Positions 1 to 6,532 of a DNA stretch of 8,347 nucleotides are shown here, piece after piece. The notes under the pieces are model-generated. The model was not told the origin of the DNA. It saw only the letters and a program-made list of their open reading frames with translations, and ran no database searches. A program made the translations under genes and the position numbers. The stretch is from an uncultured Porphyromonas sp. (GTDB lineage Bacteria > Bacteroidota > Bacteroidia > Bacteroidales > Porphyromonadaceae). How positions within the stretch are numbered: the first letter of the stretch is position 1; each line of letters starts with the position of its first letter. The stretch is from assembly GCA_946997275.1 (NCBI GenBank), contig CAMPUN010000032.1, positions 1 through 8,347 of the forward strand. Reading direction: 5' to 3'.

Positions 1-1134
1 CTCTAGTTTCTTCTTAAAGTTGAGCAGCGCTAGGATGACTAGTACGACGCTCATACCCGTCATGATGAGCGACTCCCAGAGGATCGAGGACCAGCCGAGA
101 CCCTGTATCATCAACTTCTTGACCGCTATGGAGTACCATGTGGCGGGGATCGCACGGGCGAAGTATTGTAGCACTATCGGCATACTCTCGATCGGAAAGA
201 ACATGCCCGAGAGCATCGCTACGGGGAGCAGGAGTCCCGCGCCACTGATGAGCATGGCGGCGGTCTGATTGTCCGTTATGGTGCTGATGAGCATGCCGAG
301 GAGGAGCGACACGAGGATGAAGAGGAGCGACACGAAGAAGATGGAACTCACTGACCCTAGTAGCGGCACTCCCAACACGAAGCGTGACAAGAGTAAGATG
401 GTGACCACGTTAAAGATGCTCAGCGTGAAGTAGGGGACGGTTTTAGAGAGCAGGATGGTGATCGGATTGACGGGCGAGGTGAGTAGAACCTCCATAGAGC
501 CAAACTCCTTCTCCCGAACGATCGAGACAGAGGTCATCAGGGCGCAGATGATCATCAGGACCAAGCTCATGACGCCTGGCACGAAGTAGTAGGGTGCCCG
601 CATCTCGGGGTTGTAGAGTAGCGTCGTAAAGGTCTCTATCTGGTAAGGTCTTCGCTCTGCCATGCGCATAGCTATGAGCGCGCCAAACTGCTCGAGATAC
701 TGCTGCACGGTCGTGTAGATGATCCCCTGTATCTGCGCACTGATGAGCGCCGAGGTATTGGGATCGCTGGCGTCAAGGCGGAGCTGCACGGTAGGCTCGG
801 TGCCTGCGAGTAGCTCTTTGTCTATATCGTTTGGGAGGACGACGATGACGTGCGCTGCGCCTGTGCGTAGCGCTTCGTCCATATCTTTGTGCGGTGTGAT
901 CAAGCTGACGGAGCCTACCGCATCGCTCTTGTCAAGGTGCGTGAAGAGGCTCTCGACGAAGGGGGTGCGCGTCGGAGTCGCCACGACCACATCGATCTGC
1001 TTCACCTCAGAGGTGAGTGCAAAGCCGAAGGCTAGCACCAAGACGATGGGCATGCCTATCAAGAGCATCAGCGTGAGCGGATCCCTGAAGATGTGGATGA
1101 ACTCCTTGCGGACGAACTTGAAGAAGACGCGCAT
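1..1134 (-). CDS. ABC-2 type transporter permease (YhhJ/YbhR-like), 3' end cut by window edge
   Basis: This is the membrane subunit of an ABC exporter; 378 residues are visible and the frame is still open at base 1, so only the extreme C-terminus is likely missing. The start is ATG at 1134, with an in-frame TAA three codons upstream. The architecture is that of the ABC2_membrane_3 family: a short basic N-terminus, TM1 about 20-40, a large periplasmic loop about 45-180, then five more hydrophobic segments between about 183 and 372. The family-typical stretch YNPEMRAPYYFVPG (174-187) precedes REKEFGSMEVLLTSP (207-221), the cytoplasmic coupling region. Relatives work as paired permeases with an ATPase and a HlyD-type adaptor in drug or lipid efflux; such partners would lie beyond the left edge, which is inference. 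The gene follows a repeat-rich 100-bp gap, and no promoter was recognised. Confidence 0.9.
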   Translation of the reverse strand, partial: MRVFFKFVRKEFIHIFRDPLTLMLLIGMPIVLVLAFGFALTSEVKQIDVVVATPTRTPFVESLFTHLDKSDAVGSVSLITPHKDMDEALRTGAAHVIVVLPNDIDKELLAGTEPTVQLRLDASDPNTSALISAQIQGIIYTTVQQYLEQFGALIAMRMAERRPYQIETFTTLLYNPEMRAPYYFVPGVMSLVLMIICALMTSVSIVREKEFGSMEVLLTSPVNPITILLSKTVPYFTLSIFNVVTILLLSRFVLGVPLLGSVSSIFFVSLLFILVSLLLGMLISTITDNQTAAMLISGAGLLLPVAMLSGMFFPIESMPIVLQYFARAIPATWYSIAVKKLMIQGLGWSSILWESLIMTGMSVVLVILALLNFKKKLE

Positions 1135-1140
1135 GCTGAC

Positions 1141-1239
1141 TTAGAAGTTAGAGATTAGAAATTAGAGGTTAGAAATTAGAGTGGTGGAGAGTCTCTTAGT
1201 CATTGCCTTAGTTTCTAACCTCTAACTTCTAATCTCTAA
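1141..1239. repeat. Inverted array of 14-bp TTAGAAATTAGAG-type units
   Basis: Three head-to-tail 14-bp units occupy 1141-1154, 1155-1168 and 1169-1182 (TTAGAAGTTAGAGA, TTAGAAATTAGAGG, TTAGAAATTAGAGT). The opposite side carries about two and a half units in reverse orientation. The arms 1148-1175 and 1212-1239 are 28-bp inverted repeats with one mismatch, around a 36-bp loop. The right arm includes the stop codon of the DJ-1-family gene (TAG at 1236-1238). No T-run follows, so it is not a classical terminator, although an RNA of either strand could fold into a long stem. It fills nearly the whole gap between the two genes. Confidence 0.9.
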
Positions 1240-1793
1240 AGGTTATAGAGAAAGCCCTCGGTGACTTGCTCGGCGGCCTTACGACCCGCTACTTCCTCGA
1301 GTAGTCTGAAGGCAAAAGGTAGCGCCAGCGCTGGCCCACGTCCCGTGACAATGTGGCCACACACCTCTACGTCCGCACCAGTCAAGACGAAGCCTGGCAC
1401 CTGCTCTTCAATGCCTGGGTAGCAGGTCGCACGCATCTTGCCATCGCCTATGCCAGCCGCGCCTAGTACTCGTGGAGAAGCGCAGATAGCAGCGATCATA
1501 CCGCCCGCCTCGTGCTGACGACGTATCAACTCGAGCAGATGCTCACACTCGTTGAGCTTGGTTAGTCCGCCAGGTAGTGCGATAGCCTTGGGGAGCGCTC
1601 CACTCTGTAGCTCCTCAATCAGCATATCCGCTTGAATAGTTACGTCATGTGCGCCTCTTACAGCGAGAGAGCCTGTGATAGATACCGTGGTAACGGGTTG
1701 ATTGCCACGTCTTAGTACGTCAACGATGGCGAGCGCCTCAACCTCTTCGAAGCCTTCTGCGAGGAAGACTAGTATATTGTTCATGTTACTCAT
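1236..1793 (-). CDS. DJ-1/PfpI superfamily protein, YajL/DJ-1 type
   Basis: The protein has the DJ-1/YajL fold and is about 185 residues from ATG 1793 or 182 from ATG 1784, as expected for the family. The N-terminal strand and acidic loop ILVFLAEGFEEVEA carry the conserved Glu equivalent to DJ-1 Glu18. The nucleophile elbow AAICASP carries the reactive Cys (residue 104 from ATG 1793), and GHIVTGRGPALA matches the YajL/DJ-1 TSRGP region. Relatives act in oxidative or carbonyl stress protection as chaperone, glyoxalase or disputed deglycase; older annotations call them ThiJ, but a thiamine role is not supported. A longer frame opens with TTG at 1838; its extra 15 residues are atypical and I reject that start. 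It lies 59 bp after tonB on the same strand and probably shares its transcript. Confidence 0.9.
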   Translation of the reverse strand: MSNMNNILVFLAEGFEEVEALAIVDVLRRGNQPVTTVSITGSLAVRGAHDVTIQADMLIEELQSGALPKAIALPGGLTKLNECEHLLELIRRQHEAGGMIAAICASPRVLGAAGIGDGKMRATCYPGIEEQVPGFVLTGADVEVCGHIVTGRGPALALPFAFRLLEEVAGRKAAEQVTEGFLYNL

Positions 1794-1852
1794 ACTGTTT
1801 GTTCTAAAGTTCCTAGATAAATAAGAGTTTCTTGCCAAGGTTGCTCAGGAAG

Positions 1853-2632
1853 CTAGCCCTTGACATCAAAGTTATAGGTGATCGTCCCCTTTTGGTCGGG
1901 GACTCCTCCCACAGCGTTAAAGCGAGTCTTACGAGCCGCCTGAAGAGCTGCCGAGAGAAGCTTGCTATCGACAACGTTGGTACCGCGCAAGCGCACCACA
2001 GCGTTGGTCACCTGCCCAGCTGCATTGACCGTAATCTCAACAACAACCCTACCACGTATGTCAGGTACGCGTGTCGGCATGACAGGTCGTCCACCATTGC
2101 CCACGATCGAGCGACCGTCGAGCGACCATCCAGCCGAGGAGCCCGCATTTCCCTTGTCAGCGACACCACTACCCGCATCACTCTTGCCCGTTCCAGACTC
2201 AGAGCCCGCTGGCTTCTTGCGGTCAAATAGTCCAGCCACCTTGTTATCCACCTCACGCTTGGAAGGGGTTGCTGGTTTCTGTACAGGCTTTGGTGTCTCC
2301 TTGGTCGTTGTGGAGCGGACAGGCGTAGGCGTAGGACGTGGCGTAGGCGTAGCCTCAGGCGCTTTGGGTGCTGGTTGCTGCGGAGGCTGTGCGCTCTCAG
2401 AGGCGGCAGAGGCTGGACGAGCCGAGGTTGATGCCGCTACTAGGTCACCCTGCTGCTCGATCTTGTCGCCAAAGTCTGGATCTACACCGACGGAGATCCA
2501 TATCTCCTTGTCTCTCGTACGCTCTTGCTTAGAGGCATCCATACTGAGCCAAAAGAGCAAGCCCACGACGAGTAGATGTAGCAGCAAAGCTACACCTCCA
2601 GCGATCCATCTATCATAGCGCACCTTAGACAT
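1853..2632 (-). CDS. tonB: TonB-family energy transducer
   Basis: This 259-residue protein has the three-part TonB layout. Residues 1-8 are cytoplasmic, one membrane anchor spans about 9-30 and contains His19, placed like the functional His20 of E. coli TonB. A long periplasmic Pro/Ala/Thr-rich linker follows (about 65-125, including PTPRPTPTPV), then a Gly/Ser-rich stretch (about 140-170). The C-terminal TonB domain (about 190-259) contains GRVVVEITVNAAGQV and ends in TITYNFDVKG. It would transmit the proton-motive force gathered by ExbB-ExbD to TonB-dependent outer-membrane receptors; a TolA-like role cannot be excluded because Bacteroidota homologues carry both names. The ATG at 2632 overlaps the end of exbD by 8 bases (ATGTCTAA), indicating translational coupling. 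The PTP linker is encoded by a short tandem repeat near 2328-2352. Confidence 0.9.
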   Translation of the reverse strand: MSKVRYDRWIAGGVALLLHLLVVGLLFWLSMDASKQERTRDKEIWISVGVDPDFGDKIEQQGDLVAASTSARPASAASESAQPPQQPAPKAPEATPTPRPTPTPVRSTTTKETPKPVQKPATPSKREVDNKVAGLFDRKKPAGSESGTGKSDAGSGVADKGNAGSSAGWSLDGRSIVGNGGRPVMPTRVPDIRGRVVVEITVNAAGQVTNAVVRLRGTNVVDSKLLSAALQAARKTRFNAVGGVPDQKGTITYNFDVKG

Positions 2633-3074
2633 CTGTCTCCGTACTGTTATCTTGTAAAGCTTCCGTCGCCAAGATCATACGTAGCCCAGCGGTAGCCGAG
2701 GCGTTGAGTACCTTGACGATCTCACCATACGACACCGACCTGTCGGCGTAGAGGACTACGTAAGGATCTTCCTCCTCATCGTGCGCAGCCCCTATCTCGT
2801 AGAGTCTAGCCTCCAGCTCCTCGACAGGTAGCAGCGTCGCCTCAGGCGCACTCTCTGTGGATATGTAGTAGTAGCCCTCCGCATCGATTGTGACGCGCGC
2901 CACAGGCTCTTGCGTTGTGGCGGTAGACTGCGAGGAGGGTAGATTAACCTTGATCGCATTGGGTACCACCAGCGTGCTGACCACCATAAAGAAGATCAGC
3001 AGTAGGAAGATGACATCGGTCATCGATGCCATACTAAATACAGATATATGCTTACTGCGTCTCTTGATACTCAT
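2625..3074 (-). CDS. exbD: ExbD/TolR biopolymer transport protein
   Basis: This is a 149-residue inner-membrane protein of the ExbD/TolR family. It has a basic N-terminus (KRRSKH), one transmembrane helix about 18-38 with the motif MTDVIFLLLIFFMV, whose Asp20 corresponds to the essential proton-carrying Asp25 of E. coli ExbD, and a periplasmic domain of about 105 residues containing YVVLYADRSVSYGEIVKVLN. With ExbB it forms the proton-driven motor that energises TonB. The ATG at 3074 lies 32 bp after exbB. Only one exbD is present here, whereas many Bacteroidota motor operons carry two; that comparison is from general knowledge. The acidic patch AAHDEEEDP (about 95-103) in the periplasmic domain is a visible peculiarity. 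Confidence 0.93.
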   Translation of the reverse strand: MSIKRRSKHISVFSMASMTDVIFLLLIFFMVVSTLVVPNAIKVNLPSSQSTATTQEPVARVTIDAEGYYYISTESAPEATLLPVEELEARLYEIGAAHDEEEDPYVVLYADRSVSYGEIVKVLNASATAGLRMILATEALQDNSTETDV

Positions 3075-3106
3075 GAGCTTAGCATTAAGGGGTGTAGCAC
3101 GGTCGC

Positions 3107-3781
3107 TTACAGTTCGTTGATCACATCCATAAAGTCTAGCGTATTAGCCTCTAGACGATTGACGATGCGGTTGATCTGTCCGACCAAGTAGTTGTAGAGG
3201 AAGAGCGTCACGATACCGACGATCAGACCGCCCACCGTCGTGACCAGCGCTTGGTAGATACCGCTCGAGAGGAGCGAGACATCAATACCGCCAGGTGCAT
3301 TAGCTAGGTCAAAGAAAGCCTGCACCATACCAGTCACCGTACCGAGGAAACCAATCATCGGAGCCCCCGCAGCGATCGTCGCTAGCAAAGGTAGTCCACG
3401 CTCAAGACGTCCCACCTCGTAGGAGCCCACGTTTTCGATAGCGGGGAGTACCTCAGAGGCGGGTTGACCGAGACGCTTGAGTCCCTTTTCGATCATGTGC
3501 GCCTCGGGGGTGTTCTTCTCTTTGCAAAGGGCTATCGCACTATCTTTGCGTCCCATCTGGAGATAATCTTTGATGCGTGCGATAAGGGAGTCGTCAGGAC
3601 GATTGACCTTGCGCAGCTCGATATACTTAGCTACAAAAACGTAGATAGCGACGAGCGAGAGGAGCAGGAGGACGATCATAATCCATCCACCAGCGCACGC
3701 CAGCTCCCATAGAGACATCGTAGCGGGTTCGGTAGCTGTCTGATCAGCTACTGTATTGGCAATCTGAAGTATAGGATACAT
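3107..3781 (-). CDS. exbB: ExbB/TolQ/MotA proton channel protein
   Basis: This is the proton-channel subunit of the ExbB-ExbD-TonB motor in the inner membrane, 224 residues from ATG 3781. It has TM1 about 28-52, a cytoplasmic region of about 75 residues, TM2 about 130-155 with the family signature GAPMIGFLGTVTGM, and TM3 about 172-200 with GIYQALVTTVGGLIVGI. The Thr residues in these two helices (148 and 181-182) match the channel threonines of E. coli ExbB. A frame opening at TTG 3796 would add five residues, but that TTG lies inside a perfect Bacteroidota -7 element (3794-3801), so ATG 3781 is preferred. It begins 23 bp after pdxJ and may be transcribed both with pdxJ and from its own promoter. 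Confidence 0.94.
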   Translation of the reverse strand: MYPILQIANTVADQTATEPATMSLWELACAGGWIMIVLLLLSLVAIYVFVAKYIELRKVNRPDDSLIARIKDYLQMGRKDSAIALCKEKNTPEAHMIEKGLKRLGQPASEVLPAIENVGSYEVGRLERGLPLLATIAAGAPMIGFLGTVTGMVQAFFDLANAPGGIDVSLLSSGIYQALVTTVGGLIVGIVTLFLYNYLVGQINRIVNRLEANTLDFMDVINEL

Positions 3782-3793
3782 AAGTGATTCTTG

Positions 3794-3801
3794 CAAAGGT
3801 A
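3794..3801 (-). promoter_or_regulatory. Candidate -7 promoter element for exbB
   Basis: On the minus strand the sequence reads TACCTTTG, an exact match to the Bacteroidota sigma-ABfr -7 consensus TAnnTTTG, ending 12 bases before the exbB ATG. No convincing TTTG-type -33 element lies 19-21 bp upstream, where the pdxJ coding end is located. If used, it gives exbB-exbD-tonB a very short leader and expression independent of pdxJ. Confidence 0.55.
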
Positions 3802-3804
3802 TAT

Positions 3805-4533
3805 TTATGAGTTAGAGTGAGCTTGTTTGAGATACTGTGCGATGGTTTCCTCGAGGCCTAGGTAAAGGGCATCGCTGATGAGCGCATGTCCTATGGAAAC
3901 CTCATCTAGTGGTGTCACATGCTGGACAAAGTAGGCGAGATTGTCACGACTTAGATCATGACCCGCATTGACTCCTAGACCAACACGCTGAGCTACCCGA
4001 GCAGCCTCTGCAAAGGGAGCAACGATCACCTTCGGATCGCCACTCTGCGCCATCTGCGACGCGTAAGGCTCCGTGTATAGCTCCACACGATCGGCACCAA
4101 TCTCTGCGGCAGCCTCGATGTGCCGTGGGTCAGTCCCGACGAAGAGCGAGACACGTATGCCGGCCTGCTTCAGACGCTCGATGATCGGCTTGAGGAAGTC
4201 ACGATGATCAGCCACAGCCCAGCCACTATCGGAGGTGAGCGCGTCAGGCTTGTCTGGTACGAGCGTCACCTGCTCAGGACGTACCGAGCAGACTAGATCG
4301 AGGAAAGAGTCAGAGGGGTAGCCCTCGATGTTGAACTCCGTGGTGACCACCTCCCTGAGGTCTCTCACATCTTGATAAGTGATGTGCCGCTCGTCAGGTC
4401 TAGGGTGTACTGTGATCCCCTCGGCACCATACTCCTGACAGCGTCTTGCTGCCAGTACCACATTGGGCGTATCACCGCCACGAGCGTTGCGAAGGGTCGC
4501 TATCTTGTTGATGTTAACGCTTAGTCTCGTCAT
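3805..4533 (-). CDS. pdxJ: Pyridoxine 5'-phosphate synthase
   Basis: PdxJ condenses 3-amino-1-hydroxyacetone 1-phosphate with 1-deoxy-D-xylulose 5-phosphate to form pyridoxine 5'-phosphate, in the DXP-dependent vitamin B6 pathway of the cytosol. The 242 residues match the family length and form a TIM barrel. Visible signatures are [16 protein letters not shown] (4-19), [12 protein letters not shown] (40-51, with His43, Arg45 and His50), FNIEGYPS with Glu70, [16 protein letters not shown] (90-105), GVNAGHDL with His192, and [18 protein letters not shown] (211-228), which forms the phosphate-binding end. The ATG at 4533 is well placed before the first strand. It heads the leftward cluster with exbB; there is no obvious mechanistic link between B6 synthesis and the TonB motor, although this adjacency recurs in Bacteroidota. 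Confidence 0.96.
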   Translation of the reverse strand: MTRLSVNINKIATLRNARGGDTPNVVLAARRCQEYGAEGITVHPRPDERHITYQDVRDLREVVTTEFNIEGYPSDSFLDLVCSVRPEQVTLVPDKPDALTSDSGWAVADHRDFLKPIIERLKQAGIRVSLFVGTDPRHIEAAAEIGADRVELYTEPYASQMAQSGDPKVIVAPFAEAARVAQRVGLGVNAGHDLSRDNLAYFVQHVTPLDEVSIGHALISDALYLGLEETIAQYLKQAHSNS

Positions 4534-4563
4534 CTATCATGTCAATCTATAATTCCGATGCTA

Positions 4564-4571
4564 CAAATATA
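4564..4571 (-). promoter_or_regulatory. Candidate -7 promoter element for pdxJ
   Basis: The minus strand reads TATATTTG, an exact TAnnTTTG match, ending 30 bases before the pdxJ ATG. A clear -33 TTTG at the usual spacing is not seen. It lies in a 160-bp AT-rich spacer shared with the divergent porin gene. Confidence 0.5.
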
Positions 4572-4660
4572 TAGCTTTCTGGCGAAATGGTCGCTTTAGA
4601 CAAAACGCCAACTATCGATTAAGCTTTCGTTAAGTAGCGGTCAGTCGAGGCGAATATCCC

Positions 4661-4668
4661 TACCTTTG
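4661..4668 (+). promoter_or_regulatory. Candidate -7 promoter element for the porin gene
   Basis: TACCTTTG is an exact match to the Bacteroidota -7 consensus TAnnTTTG. It lies 25 bases before the ATG at 4694, leaving a leader of roughly 15-20 bases. The -33 region is not a good match. No hairpin or riboswitch fits in the short leader. Confidence 0.6.
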
Positions 4669-4693
4669 CACAAACTTCCAATCTTATAGACTT

Positions 4694-5908
4694 ATGACTT
4701 CGAAAAAGCAGCAAAGACTTTTCTCTCTACTCGCTCTCGTCCTACTCCTCAGTAGTACGACTACTTACGCTCAGGAGCAGGTACGCTTTACCTTCACCGG
4801 CTTCGTCCAGGCTATCGCACAGTACGGCTCTGAGAGCGACTACATGAAGGTAGGGCAGGTCATACCTCCTTACGATCAGCCCACCACGAGGATGGGGATA
4901 CGCCGTGGACGACTAGCTGCCATAGCTACCTACGGAGACCTAGCTGCGAGACTTGATGTCAACGCTACAGACCAAAAGATCTCTATCTTCAACGTCTATG
5001 CCGAGTACAAGCCTCACTGGGCTCAGGGTGCCTTCGTAAAGGGAGGACTTATGACGCCAAGCTTTGGCTATGAGCTACCTTATAGCTCTAGCCAGCGTGC
5101 AGCCTTCGAGCGATCACTATATATGGCCGACCTATTCCCTGGGGATATTGATATGGGACTAGAGATGGGATACAAAGGCACTCTAGATCAAAACAAGCGG
5201 TGGCGACTGGAGTCGACCCTCTCTATCCTATCGGGCAATGGAGATAAGGGAATGAACAAAAATCTCCCTAACCTCGCTCTACGCCTCGCTCTAACCGAGC
5301 AAGGCAACAACCACGATGTCAGCTTCGGGCTCTCGGGATATGCTGGCACTATGCCTACGCCTAGTGGATACTACGCCTTTGACAAGGGGACGGCTACCCT
5401 TAAGAAAGATCGCATGCTACGTGCCTACGGGGGAGCCTTCCTAACGAGCACAATCAAGCATCGAGGCGGGCAACTGATGCTCACCACTGAGGGGATCATG
5501 GGTCTACAGCCTGGATGGCAAAACGCTAACCTAGCGGTGGGTCCCAAGGCTAATCCTACGCCTGGCAATGACCTCTTCGTACAGCGCCCCTTCATCGCTG
5601 GCATGGCACAGATCGTGGAGCGTATCAAGCCGGTGGACCTAGAGCTCTTCGGTCGGTACGCTTACTATGACCGCAATAGAAACTTCGACCCAAAGGCTGA
5701 GCAAGACCTCAAGCTGAGCAATCTGACCGCACTGACCGAGGGACGCTCACATCAATTCTCGACGGGTGTCAACTATTTCCTCCAGCAGGATCACCTGCGC
5801 CTGTCGCTTCAGTACGACTGCTTCCTACGTCAGCAGATCGAACAGCAGGCACTAGTCGCTGCCAAGCCACTACACATGGTGACCGTGGGGGCACAATACA
5901 AGTTCTAG
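4694..5908 (+). CDS. Outer-membrane beta-barrel porin, Porin_O_P (OprO/OprP-like)
   Basis: This 404-residue exported protein probably forms a porin in the outer membrane. Residues 1-26 are a signal peptide (KK near the start, hydrophobic LFSLLALVLLLSS, cleavage after TYA before QEQ). The rest alternates short amphipathic strands with polar turns and ends in VTVGAQYKF, a terminal aromatic strand of the type recognised by the BAM machinery. The region RRGRLAAIATYGDLAARLDVN (about 69-89), followed by IFNVYAEYKP and GGLMTPSFGYELP, matches the arrangement seen in phosphate-selective porin-like proteins of Bacteroidota. The substrate cannot be read from sequence; 'phosphate' would be an over-call. 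It is transcribed alone from its own candidate promoter and points into the gene-free region. No clear terminator follows it. Confidence 0.75.
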   Translation: MTSKKQQRLFSLLALVLLLSSTTTYAQEQVRFTFTGFVQAIAQYGSESDYMKVGQVIPPYDQPTTRMGIRRGRLAAIATYGDLAARLDVNATDQKISIFNVYAEYKPHWAQGAFVKGGLMTPSFGYELPYSSSQRAAFERSLYMADLFPGDIDMGLEMGYKGTLDQNKRWRLESTLSILSGNGDKGMNKNLPNLALRLALTEQGNNHDVSFGLSGYAGTMPTPSGYYAFDKGTATLKKDRMLRAYGGAFLTSTIKHRGGQLMLTTEGIMGLQPGWQNANLAVGPKANPTPGNDLFVQRPFIAGMAQIVERIKPVDLELFGRYAYYDRNRNFDPKAEQDLKLSNLTALTEGRSHQFSTGVNYFLQQDHLRLSLQYDCFLRQQIEQQALVAAKPLHMVTVGAQYKF

Positions 5909-5989
5909 TCACTGTGCTCGATCATCTTCGACTGATGAGAATTGACTTCTCCCGAGGAATTTCCCAATAGCTCGCTGGAAAACTTCTAT

Positions 5990-6065
5990 TTCTTCGGAAG
6001 AACGGAATAGAACTTCGGAGGAATGAACTGGAACTTCGGAGAAACGGAATGGAACTTCCGAAGAA
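5990..6065. repeat. Three 21-bp tandem units flanked by an 11-bp inverted repeat
   Basis: Units start with CTTCGG and end with GAA at 5992-6012, 6013-6033 and 6034-6054, each exactly 21 bp; a diverged fourth begins at 6055. TTCTTCGGAAG (5990-6000) and CTTCCGAAGAA (6055-6065) are perfect inverted repeats enclosing the units. The 21-bp period is two helical turns. It gives a seven-residue peptide repeat in a minus-strand frame, but no family is recognisable there and I do not call it a gene. Confidence 0.85.
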
Positions 6066-6073
6066 TTTGCCCG

Positions 6074-6129
6074 TTCCTCGGTGGAGAGTAAAAAAAATCC
6101 ACCGAGGAATTTTGTATTTCCTCAGTGGA
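6074..6129. repeat. Three-armed hairpin with alternative pairings
   Basis: Arm A, TTCCTCGGTGGA (6074-6085), pairs perfectly over 12 bp with TCCACCGAGGAA (6098-6109) around an A-rich loop. A second copy of arm A, TTCCTCAGTGGA (6118-6129, one change), can instead pair with the same middle arm across an 8-base loop. An upstream CCGAGGAA (5952-5959) could also pair with the start of arm A, closing the 21-bp unit array. It could act as a terminator for the porin transcript, but no good U-tract follows. Confidence 0.8.
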
Positions 6130-6347
6130 TCACTTTTCGGGAACGTATGAGTCGGCTCGTCCCTCGGCTCTCGACAGCCCATATATCATCATCTATATAT
6201 GATATCTGTATAGCTTATTATCTATATCTCCTCATGATGATGATGATGGTGCGTCGAATCTGTTCATAACTCCCACTGTGCAGGGGTTAATAATTCTAAC
6301 ATCTAATCTCCTCTAGCTGGCTCTGCTGGCTACTTAGAGGATATAAA

Positions 6348-6387
6348 AGAGCGAGACGATCGTGAGCAGTTACGGTCGTCTCGCTCT
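6348..6387 (-). terminator. Rho-independent terminator of the rmlD-MATE operon
   Basis: Arms 6348-6362 and 6373-6387 form a 15-bp stem (core GAGCGAGACGA/TCGTCTCGCTC) with one G-U wobble and a 10-base loop. Read on the minus strand, the stem is followed by TTTATATCC, a short U-rich tract, as expected for an intrinsic terminator. It lies about 170 bases after the MATE stop. On the plus strand the downstream sequence is not U-rich, so action on the porin transcript is less likely. Confidence 0.75.
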
Positions 6388-6397
6388 CTATCTGTAC

Positions 6398-6532
6398 CTG
6401 TTCATAACTTGATCAAAACTGGTTGATAACTCAGCGGTAACTTATTTGGATAATTGAAATCTTTTCGTAGCTATACAACTTTCCGAGATAAGCAAATAAG
6501 TTAGCCTTGAGTTATTGACGAGTTATGAACAG
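6398..6532. repeat. Large imperfect dyad of about 135 bp
   Basis: The outer arms CTGTTCATAACT (6398-6409) and AGTTATGAACAG (6521-6532) are perfectly complementary. Inside them, 6421-6448 and 6493-6520 match as inverted repeats at 22 of 28 positions, ending in a perfect 11-bp pair TAACTTATTTG (6438-6448) and CAAATAAGTTA (6493-6503). The AT-rich centre (6449-6492) is unpaired. Forward boxes therefore lie left of the centre and reverse boxes right of it. Confidence 0.85.

Noticed and set aside
719..1144. 141-residue plus-strand frame opposite the ABC permease
   Set aside because: The minus strand encodes a full ABC-2 permease across the same bases; the opposite frame is Ser-rich with no domain.
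1794..1838. Upstream TTG start for the DJ-1-family gene
   Set aside because: It adds 15 residues with no counterpart in the family; ATG 1793 or 1784 places the first beta strand at the normal distance.
1962..2618. 218-residue plus-strand frame opposite tonB
   Set aside because: It is a shadow of the clear TonB reading frame; its composition (runs of Gly, Val, Ser) mirrors the Pro/Thr-rich linker and it matches no family.
4534..4693. Riboswitch in the pdxJ-porin spacer
   Set aside because: The candidate promoters leave leaders of only about 15-30 bases, too short for a known riboswitch, and no matching fold is visible.
5992..6054. Possible CRISPR array
   Set aside because: The 21-bp units are directly adjacent with no spacers, and there are no cas genes.
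5922..6182. 86-residue minus-strand frame with a seven-residue Ser/Phe/Arg repeat
   Set aside because: The peptide repeat is an automatic result of 21-bp tandem DNA units; the start has no supporting context and the composition is unlike a known protein.
6081..6269. 62-residue plus-strand frame
   Set aside because: It runs through hairpin arms and the AT-rich segment, with low-complexity sequence (YYLYLLMMMMM) and no family resemblance.
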